Source: Antedon mediterranea (lineage: Eukaryota; Echinodermata; Crinoidea; Comatulida; Antedonidae). From it: DNA of 64,000 bases. Of this stretch, positions 40,401 through 52,400 are shown in pieces; within the stretch, counting starts at the first letter, position 1; every line of letters begins with the position of its first letter. Made by a program: the position numbers and the translations under genes. Below the pieces are notes generated by a model that was not told the origin of the DNA, made no database searches, and saw nothing but the letters and a program-made list of their open reading frames with translations. The stretch is from NCBI RefSeq assembly GCF_964355755.1, contig NC_092680.1:22203045-22267044 (forward strand), in the 5' to 3' direction.

Positions 40401-43400
40401 ATAGTTTATAGCTATCCTGTACACTGACCCCTTCTATAGTTTATAGCTATCCTGTACACTGACCCATTCTATAGTTTATAGCTATCCTCTGTACACTGAC
40501 CCCTTCTATAGTTTATAGCTATCCTGTACACTGACCCCTTCTATAGTTTATAGCTATCCTGTACACTGACCCCTTCTATAGTTAAAAGCTATCCAGTACA
40601 CTGACCCCTTCTATAGTTAAAAGCTATCCTGTACACTGACCCCTTCTATAGTTAAAAGCTATCCAGTACACTGACCCCTTCTATAGTTTATAGCTATCTT
40701 GTACACTGACCCCTTCTATAGTTTATAGCTATCAATTTTTTATCATTATTTTGAATACAGTAAACACAATTTTATGATCCTTGATTAATGTTTCCCTTCA
40801 GTTTCACTTATCTTCTTTACTATCCAGTGTAAAAAAACATATTCCATAAGAAGTTTGATTGATAGGTCTGTAGTGTTACCAGACTGTATCTGGCAAAGTG
40901 AATAAAAAATAGGTTAGGGCATGGAGATTTCTCCATAGTTAGGGTAATTCCAGGTTCTCTGAATTTATATATGTTTATTGATATTTAGTGTTTGGCGCCC
41001 TCTAACTTATGTTCTTGATAACTCTTTGCTTTCAGACCAAAGTTCTAAAGTACTATAGCTCTTACTCAAGTTGTGCCTTTGTGTGTAATTATAAGTACCA
41101 ATTGCTTTCAAAATTCTATTCAAAATCTAACTGTACAGGTAGTAGTTTCCAATTCCCAATGTTTATATTCCAATACATTATTATCAATCATCAATAATTC
41201 GGAATGTGTTTTATATTTCATTTAAATTTGTGTAAGATGGACTGCTATAGAAAAGCATTAAAGGATGATACGGTTTACAATACTTCATGTCACTGGTCAT
41301 CAATTAAATGACACAAGTTGACCTACTCATTCAGCTTTTTTAATTTTAATAGAGATTTTCATAAGAAGTTTTTCCATTGAAATTATATTCCCCTTTTTTT
41401 GTACTCTTTTTTTGTAATTTGTATTTTACCTGAATAATGAAATGAAAGGAAATACAGTAATGCCCAATCACCACAGATGAATCCATGTTGACCTTACACT
41501 TGGAGAATTTCTGTTTGTGATTTTTAAAAATACTTGCTTATCATTTTGTTCATTTCCTGTTCATAAGTTTCAGTTTTGATAGATACTGTACACTATTGTC
41601 TGCTGTCATATCATTATTAATATAACTTCAGTCTCGGCATTTTTATTCTGGCAATTGGTACTTAATGTCATAGGTTAACAGGATGAGGTAAATAAGGTCA
41701 GGGTCTTATTCCCATGTTGAGTGCAGAACCTGATAGAATTTGTTGGTGCGGAAGAAACTTTAACAATCGGAAGTTTTAAAGTTATGATCATATTTTGTGG
41801 AGTTGCTTTGCAGAATGTTAAAACAACGACTTCCTTATGGGAAAGGATTTGACAACAGTTTAATAATACTATAGTACTGTAGCTTTATCATATTAACTTT
41901 TGATGCTTGTAAAATGGTGGAGAAAGACAAGAACCGTAAAGATTATGATCATTTATTTAGATTTTTAATGGTAGGAGATTCAACTATTGGGAAATCCAGC
42001 TTAGTACGTCGATTTACAGAAAATGAGTTTAGCTTTGATTTTGTGGCTACAATTGGTATGTATAGTATTACAAAATATTATATCAATTTTCAATACACTT
42101 TGTAAAAATATAAAACTATTAATTATTAAATAAACAACAAACTAATACTGAAGTCAGTAGACAACTGTGCATGGTCTCATCCATTAAGATGCTGTTGCCC
42201 TGGTAACAATCACATTAATGTTTCCATACTTGAACTTAAATCTTTTTTTTTTTTACATGAATACAATATCAAGAATTTGCTGTACAATTAACATTAGTTA
42301 ACAACTCCCTGGTTGTAGAACAGAGCCATTTAGAAAAAGTTTACATATATACAGTACTGAAATGAATCAATGTCATTGTCATATGACTCAACCAGTCTCA
42401 ATTGGGTGTTACTGAACAAGTTTTATACTGGAGTACTATTTAGAAAATTAACTTTCAGATTCTACAGTATTTATGTAATAAAACGTTGTACTCTATAGTT
42501 GAATTTTATGTATTCTTGGCCAGCTAGACCTTGGTCTAGTATTTGATGTACTGTATATGGCGCTCTGGTCGTTTTTGGAAGGGCACCTTATAAATAAATA
42601 TAGCAAAACAAAATGTCATGGCATACTGTATGACATGTCCTACAGTAAATTATGTGCTTGACCAGAATATTAGGCCTAAACTGTGTTAGGCCAACTAGAC
42701 CTGGTCATACTACTGTAATAGCCTAACAAAATACCTGGCCAACATGTCCTACATTAAAGTATGTGCTTGACCAGAATATTAGGCCTAAACTGTGTTAAGG
42801 CCAACTAGACCTGGTCATACTACTGTAATAGCCTAACAAAATACCTGGCCAACATGTCCTACATTAAAATATGTGCTTGACCAGAATATTAGGCCTAAAC
42901 TGTGTTAGGCCAACTAGACCTGGTCATACTACTGTAATAGCCTAACAAAATACCTGGCCAACATGTCCTACATTAAAGTACTGTATGTGCTTGACCAGAA
43001 TATTAGGCCTAAACTGTGTTAGGCCAACTAGACCTGGTCATACTACTGTAAGTAATAGCCTAACAAAATACCTGGCCAACCTGTCCTACATTAAATTATG
43101 TGCTTGACCAGAATATTATTCCTAAGCTGTGTTAAGGCCAACTAGACCTGGTCATACTACTGTAAAATAGCCTAACAAAATACCTGGCCAACATGTCCTT
43201 ACATTAAATTATGTGCTTGACCAGAATATTAGGCCTAAACTATGTTAGGCCAACTAGACCTGGTCATACTACTGTAATAGCCTAACAAAATACCTGGCCA
43301 ACATGTCCTACAGTAAATAATACATGTCAAAGGTCAATAATTACATTCTAAGTACTGGAGTAATGAAATTTTGTATAAAACATGATTTAGTTGCTTTATT

Positions 43401-46400
43401 GACTTTCATTGTTAGTTTTACTTTCAAAACCAAAACAGATTTGTTTATGCGGATTTTCAATTAGTCTACACTAGAATACTATACAGATGAGATACTATCA
43501 GTCAAAATGTTAAAATAAAAATGATTTTAAGTTTGCTTGTGATTGGAGACTCAATAGTTGGAAAATCTAGCTTAATAATGAGATTTGTTGATAGACACTG
43601 TATAAACCCATTTACTACAATCGGTAAGTACAGTAACACAATGTGTGCATTTATGTACCCACAGGTTTTTAAAAATAAATGGAGGATGATACACAAATCT
43701 AAATAAATAAGACTTTTTATTGTTCAATATTTGTCTCATGCGGCCCACTATTAAAGACTACTGTATTAAATGTGATTCAAACGTGAACATTTGAGATTTT
43801 AGAGTCTCTGCTTTACATTTTAATTTCAAATATTAAATGGTTGGCTTTATTTTATGACAACTTACTTCCTGCTTTGTGTTGTTCAACAAAAAATTATGAT
43901 TATACAGAGAGTATTGCTGTGTGTCCCTAGTCTAAATTATGATGATTATACAGAGAGTATTGCTGTGTGTCCCTAGTCTAAATTATGATGATTATACAGA
44001 GAGTATTGCTGTGTGTCCCTAGTCTAAATTATGATGATTATACAGAGAGTATTGCTGTGTGTCCCTAGTCTAAATTATGATGATTATACAGAGAGTATTG
44101 CTGTGTGTCCCTAGTCTAAATTAGGATGATTATACAGAGAGTATTGCTGTGTGTCCCTAGTCTAAATTATGATGATTATACAGAGAGTATTGCTGTGTGT
44201 CCCTAGTCTAAATTATGATGATTATACAGAGAGTATTGCTGTGTGTCCCTAGTCTAAATTATGATGATTATACAGAGAGTCACTAGTCTAATTAATTGTT
44301 TTTAATTTATTATTTGGAAAAAATGAAGCAGCAAACTAACAAAATGTGTTTTCCTATTTCCATTGATTTAAGTTATTGACTACAGTAGTGACATTTATAA
44401 ATTTGACACCGTGTGTCAACTTATGGTATCTGTGGTGTATAGTGTTCAGACACAACGTTTACCAACGACACTGTGTGTCAACTCATGGTATCTGTGGTGT
44501 ATAGTGTTCAGACACAACGTTTACCAACGACACTGTGTGTCAACTCATGGTATCTGTGGTGTATAGTGTTCAGACACAACGTTTACCAACGACACTGTGT
44601 GTCAACTCATGGTATCTTTGGTGTCTAGTGTTCAGACACAACGTTTACCAACGACACTGTGTGTCAACTCATGGTATCTTTGGTGTCTAGTGTTCAGACA
44701 CAACATTTACCAACGACACTGTGTGTCAACTCATGGTATCTTTGGTGTCTAGTGTTCAGACACAGCGATTACCAACGACACTGTGTGTCAACTCATGGTA
44801 TCTGTGGTGTATAGTGTTCAGACACAACGTACCAACGACACTGTGTGTCAACTCATGGTATCTTTGGTGTCTAGTGTTCAGACACAGCGATTACCAACGA
44901 CACTGTGTGTCAACTCATGGTATCTTTGGTGTCTAGTGTTCAGACACAGCGATTACCACAAAGAAAGTAAAGTACACAGCAGCTTCAGAGTGGATTGCAG
45001 AATTTAAATTACATAATTTATTACTCATAAACATCCAATGTCAACATAATGATTTGATTATTATTATCTGCATGTTATTTTTAAGCTATGTACTATGTAT
45101 GACACATGTAGTTGTTTCCTTCTAGCAAAATATAATCAGGATCTTCAAAAGTACTTATTTCCTGTATATCATCAAGTTTATTGGTGTTCCTACTGATAAC
45201 ACAATCAGTTCACTTTAAGAAACAGTATCCTGCTGTGGAGCTTTGTCATTTGATACCAAAATGAATGTAGTGCCTTCTATTGGCAGCCATGATGGCTACA
45301 ACAGGTCATGTTGTTTGAAGTAGTAGAAATCTTCAAGTTCATGTGATATTATTTTAGGAAGCATTGTGCCCTGTGTTGTGCTATATTATTTTAGGAAGCA
45401 TTGTGCCCTGTCTTGTGGATTTGTTACAATTTGGAACTCTTTTTTTGTGTGCAATGAGTTTGGATTCCAGTTTGTTTACACTGATGGATGATACAATTCC
45501 AACAATGGAGACAAATATTGAAATACTGTAAACAAGTAAATTTCAGTATGTATGATAATAGACAGAAGGGAAGTTTGACTTTCCAACTTAGCCGTGAGTG
45601 GGGTCAAAATTGTAGACCTTACGACAAACTCTTAAAATTAATAATTATTGGCGATTCAAGTGTTGGTAAATCTTGTATTCTTGATCGATTTAGCCGGGAT
45701 ATTTTCCGACCTTCTGGTATTGAAATTCAGATAGGTAAGATAATTTATTGTGTAATGTAATTGATCATTTGGAAAATGTTAGTTGATTGACCGTCAGTAT
45801 AGTACAGTAGTAGATTAAAATCTAGAGAGTTAGCCTATTTTAGTACATGGCTAACAGTAACACTAATGATATAATTCTCTTTCTAGGTAGGCTTTAAACT
45901 AGGCTTTATTACATGGATAATGTTACAGTAAGGAAATATCTATTAAACCTGAGAATCAAAATGTAGTTGGGTTGCCCTGATAATTTTACAGTTACAGTAC
46001 ATGAAATAATCTATTTATGAATCTGAGAATGACAATGGAGTTTTGGTTGCCCTAATCATTTTACAGTACATGAAATAATCTATTAACCCTGAGAATGACA
46101 ATGTAGTTTTGGTTGCCCTAATCATTTTACAGTACATGAAATAATCTATTAACCCTGAGAATGACAATGTAGTTTTGGTTGCCCTAATCATTTTACAGTA
46201 CAGTACATGAAATAATCTATTAACCCTAAGAATGACAATGTAGTTTTGGTTGCCCTAATCATTTTACAGTACAGTACATGAAATAATCTATTAACCCTGA
46301 CAATCAAAATGTAGTGGTTTGATGTACAGTAGGCCTACAATATTACCCATGGATCATTGTACATAAAAATACTGTTCATTTGGTTGATTATTCTAATATG

Positions 46401-49400
46401 GGCTTTAACGTACAGTTGGAACATTATCTCATACTTAGTTTATTTCTTTATTTCAACAAGAAGATTGTCAATCCAGCAGAGCCCAAAGATGGTTATTGGG
46501 GACCCTCAGTTAACAATACAATTTGACATTACAATGATTGTAACAGACAAACAACAATTAAAATTAAATTAAAATAAATAATAATTATTGTCAGCCTATC
46601 TGAGAATTAAGCCTAATTTAAGTGAATAACAACTTGTTGTTGTGATACAGCATAGTATTGCAATATCCAAGTGATGTTTACACTACGAACAAGGTCATAA
46701 TATTGTAATATAATAGCATGCAGGTCATGTATCATGTATTTAAAAGTAGCAATATTAGGATGTCAAGTAAAGTAATAAAGGAAATACATAATATACAAAC
46801 AAAATCATTATTCTTGAAATAAAAAGAAATAAGCCTGTAGTCTGTTTCAGTATACTGTATTACTATACTAAACACTATCAAGAATTGTGTAGATTTTGAG
46901 ATTTGGTATCGGCTGATTTTGATATGCGACTGTTTGCTTACCTCACACTTGTTGTATGGTATTATTGTGGAATGCTTCCTCTTCTCACATTCTATACTGT
47001 AGCTTGTAGTATATACCTAGTCATCAAACAATTGTACAACAAAAACCAGTGGTTGTCAAAAGAGTTATAGTTGAATGGTTTTTTATAATACACCATCCCA
47101 ACATTGATTAGCTGGCTGGTGTTTGGTACAACAGTAAAACTGGAAGCAATGAAAACTGGTTTTAACAGAGTACTTATTGTAAAAGACATACATGACCATG
47201 GCATTATAGTTTGAGGTAAGCTGGCCAGAGGCTAAGCCTCTAACATGAGGGAATCTATCATTAAATTGATGTTACTTGGAGACTCAACTGTTGGCAAAAC
47301 ATCTATCATGTTTAAGTATATCTATGATGATTACGAGTTTACGAACTTAACAACTATAGGTAAGTACTCAGTTTCCTGGTACAGTAGTTATGTCATTGTT
47401 AGTCTTTGATTTATTATAACTTATTCTTAATATTATTGTTGTTTGTAAAAGTCACAGTAATACTGTATTATACACATTAGGCAAAGAACATTAATTCTAA
47501 ACTGCCCGGTGATAATACTGTATATATAAATATCAATAGCTGGGCTGACAATTCAATCAAATTTTACTTTGGTTTATAGCTTTATTATAATACAAGTTTG
47601 TACTGTGTTGAAAGCAGACCATGATCACTCCATTTTGAAATGTTAAATAGATGATGTTCAATAAATGGTTTAAATGTAACTTGAAAGTCGGTTATTAGCT
47701 ACCTGGATTTTCATTGTTTATACGCAAGACTTGACTTTGCAAATTAGTATTTAACTTGCCCGATACTAATACTAATAGGCATGTTCTGAAAAGAATTATT
47801 TCCTATTCTCAGTTCTACTAAAACACAAAATAATAACCATACATCTACTGTACACTGAATCATAAAAGTGGAATTTCAAAAATGATTGAGGTGTTTAAGG
47901 AAAGAACCATCCTAGAGCCCATCATTGTCTTCCCTGCCCACTTTAACAATGGTAGTGTCCACAATGGGTGGTTAATGACCTACACTTTGAAAGCAAGGCA
48001 TGCTTGTTGCAGTGCTCAAAGTACATGCATTACCCCACTTTAACAATGGTAGTGTCCACTATGGGTGGTAATGTTTTGGTGGTTAATGTCCTACACTTTG
48101 AAAGCAAAGCATGATTATTGTGGCAGTGCTCAAAGTACATGCATTACCCCACTTTAACAATGGTAGTGTCCACAATGGGTTGTTAATGACCTACACTTTG
48201 AAAGCAAGGCATGCTTGTTGCTGTGCTCAAAGTACATGCATTACCCCAGTTTAACAATGGTAGTGTCCACTATGGGTGGTTAATGTTCTGGTGGTTAATG
48301 TCCTACACTTTGAAAGCAAGGCATGCTTGTTGCAGTGCTCAAAGTACATGCATTACCCCACTTTAATAATGGTAGTGTCCACTATGGGTGGTTAATGTTC
48401 TGGTGGTTTAATGTCCTACACTTTGAAAGCAAAGCATGATTATTGTTGCAGTGCTCAAAGTACATGCATTACCCCACTTTAATAATGGTAGTGTCCACTA
48501 TGGGTGGTTAATGTCCTACACTTTGAAAGCAAAGCATGCTTGTGGCAGTGCTCAAAGTACATCCATTACCCCACTTTAACAATGGTAGTGTCCACTATGG
48601 GTGGTTAATGTTCTGGTGGTTAATGTCCTACACTTTGAAAGCAAAGCATGATTATTGTGGCAGTGCTCAAAGTACATGCATTACCCCACTTTAACAATGG
48701 TAGTGTCCACTATGGGTGATTAATGTTCTGGTGGTTATTGTCTTTGTCCGTCCAGTGGTTAATGTCCTACACTTTGAAAGCAAAGCATGATTATTGTTGC
48801 AGTGCTCAAAGTACATCCATTACCCCACTTTAACAATGGTAGTGTCCACTATGGATGGTTAATGTTCTGGTGGTTATTGTCTCTGTCCATCCAGTGGTTA
48901 ATGTCCTACACTTTGAAAGCAAAGCATGATTATTGTTGCAGTGCTCAAAGTACATCCATTACCCCACTTTAACAATAGTAGTGTCCACTATGGGTGTTTA
49001 ATTGTCGTATTCGATTGGGAACTTTCATTGTCAACGTAAAGATTCGTTAAGTACTTTTTGTATTCGAATTGTAAATTTGTGCTCAACAGAAAGTCATTTG
49101 AATAGAAAACGTTGACAACGAAAGCTTTTTCGTTAAGAACAATCTCAACGCTCAAAATACTCCATTAAAAAGTACTCAACGGAAAAACTACTCAGCGGGC
49201 CACTCGAATACGACAAATGTTCTGGTGGTTATTGTCTCTGTCCGTCCAGTGGTTAATGTCCTACACTTTGAAAGCAAAGCATGATTATTGTTGCAGAGCT
49301 CAAAGTATGCATTTTAACTACTTATCTTCTGTCTATATTTATCAAGATAAGATATTTGTTTTGGGTTGGGGTGTGACGAAATGGAAGCTTCCACTTTTAA

Positions 49401-52400
49401 AGAGGGAGCTGAGTAAATGAAGAAAATATAATTTGAATTTACAATATATTTATTTTTGTACTTAAATTGAACAAAACAAATTCTTCAGAGCACTTAATTG
49501 TTAATTCAATATGTTGCCACTGAGAGGCTACTTTGGTCTGGTATTGTGAAGGTTTCTATTGTCATCTATTGTTATCTATTATAATAGCTGTGTTTGGTTA
49601 ACAAGGTCATAGAACACCTTTTCTTTTAGTCACAATGTACACTGTATTATGTCATCAATAGAACAAAAAGGCAGATACCACACATGTTTCAGCAGTTTGC
49701 ACATTTGAACATCAGTACCCAGGTTTGATTCATCTTACAATACTAGTTCAAGGAATCAGGACATATTTAAATATTTAAAAATACATTCTGGAGCTGAAAT
49801 AACCACAAGTGGAAGTACAGTATATTGTAGAAAGAAGATATACCAATAACAATTATAGAAGAGAATAATTTCAATAAGATCAAAGAGCAAACCAAAGAGG
49901 ACCAACAACAACATTTTATTGGATTATATTAACAGGACCAAAGAACTTAATTATACAAACTGGATCTACAGACTTGAATTCTACTGACCAAAGGGCAACA
50001 GGGTCAAAGGGCTTGGATTATATCAAAGGACCAAATAACACCACCTTATCACCCGTGTTACAACTACATTTCAGTTGGAGTATTAGATCTAAAGGATTGA
50101 TTGGAATTCAGTGCCAAAATAATTGTATTTAGTTCGTAGTAAATTCAAGTGTAATTGAAAACCTACTAAAACTGTAGACAACATGGATTTGAATGCAAAA
50201 TGGAATGGCTTATCTAAACCATTTGATTATATGTTTAAAATAATCATTGTTGGGGACAGTTTTATTGGAAAATCTAGTTTGGTAGCTAAATTTTTGAATG
50301 GAGAGAATGATGTGTGTGAATCACGTGTACCTACTGTTGGTAAGAACTTCATTTCTAGATTCTACATAAACTCATACGTTCCGCAGCCTATGGGTTGCGA
50401 AATGCAATGGGGAACAAGCACATATTTTGCCTTCTGTGTTGGGTCCAATTGTCTTATTCATTGGACCCAATAGTCTTTGTATTTGTGGGAATGGCTAAAC
50501 GTCTTTACTCACCATCTTTATTGAATACACGTTTAGAGGTTGTATATTTCTTGTTTATCTTGTAATTTTTATGAGCCAATTCTCAATATGGTATGCGCAT
50601 AGTTTGATAACTGCAAGTGGAAAATCCACAAAATAGTTAGGCCTGATAATTTCCAACTTTAGACATGATCGTCTTTAACTGGTTCCATGGTTCCGATGTT
50701 TGACAACAAACACCAAATAAAAAAAAATAGAAAAGATCCTTATTTCTACCTCTCTAAAGTTTTGTAAAAAGTGCAGTGAGCTTTTAAATTATTTTTACAT
50801 TGGTAGAATTATAAGAGTGCAATTTCTGACTTTTCAAACATTTTGAATATTGGATTAATATTAGGTATAATTTAGTGTAATTAAGATTTCTTTTTCCAGC
50901 CACATTTTTTCCTGATTCTAATAGTTTAGGGATTAGGTCTAAAACAAAATCAACCGTGTGTTTATACAGTATGCCCTTTCTGTCATTCTTGCGTATCCAT
51001 TTTATGGTCGCAAGAAGAATCCATGATTTAGAATCGGGGTCGCTGTTCAAAAAGGTAGTAGAAAGAATGATAACAACTATTGTAAATTTTTATCTTAACA
51101 GGTATAGACTTTAAAATCAAGACAGTTGAGTTGAATGGGAAGAAGATTAAGCTACAAATATGGGACACAGCAGGCCAAGAGCGATTCCACACAATCACTA
51201 CCTCCTATTACAGAGGTGCAATGGGAATTATGCTGGTTTATGATATTACACAAGAGAAAACATTTGATAACATTGCAAAATGGTTAAGGAACATCCAGGA
51301 AGTATGTCTCATCACTAGCTTCTCAAAAACAAATACATTTTTTCCCGTCCATCTAATATCACCCAATTTCCTCAATAACGTTCCATCCCAATGCCTTCGC
51401 TCCTCTGGCAAATCATTGTTATCAATATCTGTTCCCTGTTTCTGGACTAAGACTTACGGGGGTGGATGCTTTCTTTCTTTGGAATGAACTCCCTCATTTT
51501 GTAAAACTTTTAACCACTGTTGACTCATTTAAAATTGATTTAAAAACTCATTTATTTAGCAGATTTCAAGATACAATGCACATTTGATAAACCTTTTGGA
51601 ATTGGCGCTATATAATGTTTGATTATTATTTATTGTTATTCTAAAAGCATTTGCTAATATTTATTTACTATCTTTTGAAGAACTTTACATTGTAAAAACT
51701 TTGTCAATTTTCTGTGTATTATATTTAACATTTTAGTGTTTAATTCAGATTTTGTTTTCAATTGTAAATAGCATGCAAACGAAGATGTGGAAAAGATGTT
51801 ACTTGGTAATAAATGTGATATGAATGACAAACGAATGGTGAGCACTGAAAGAGGACAATCTGTAAGTAACATACTCTACTCTTATAATTGCTTCATTATC
51901 GATTTTTTTAGGCCAATCAAGTGTTTGTTGTTGTTGTGAGCCTTTGTTTATATATAACATCTTGTGTGATGTCGCCTGTACAGTACATGGGACAGCGATA
52001 AAAATTGCTATTGGCTTACTATGACAGTGCCAGTGCTGTACTCTCACTACAGTGTCAGTGCTGTACTCTCACTACAGTGTCAGTAGTGTAATGTTAACTA
52101 CAGTGTCAGTGCTGTACTCTCGCTACAGTGTCAGTAGTGTACTGTGTTAACTACAGTGTCAGTGCTGTACTCTCGCTACAGTGTCAGTAGTGTACTGTGT
52201 TAACTACAGTGTCAGTGCTGTACTCTCACTACAGTGTCAGTAGTGTACTGTGTTAACTACAGTGTCAGTGCTGTACTCTCACTAGAGTGTCAGTAGTGTA
52301 CTGTGTTAACTACAGTGTCAGTGCTGTACTCTCGCTACAGTGTCAGTAGTGTACTGTGTTAACTACAGTGTCAGTGCTGTACTCTCACTACAGTGTCAGT

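Noticed and set aside
50784-51050. 88-codon minus-strand frame in the Rab10 intron
   Set aside because: No domain or splice signals are recognised, and its composition is that of the AT-rich intron.
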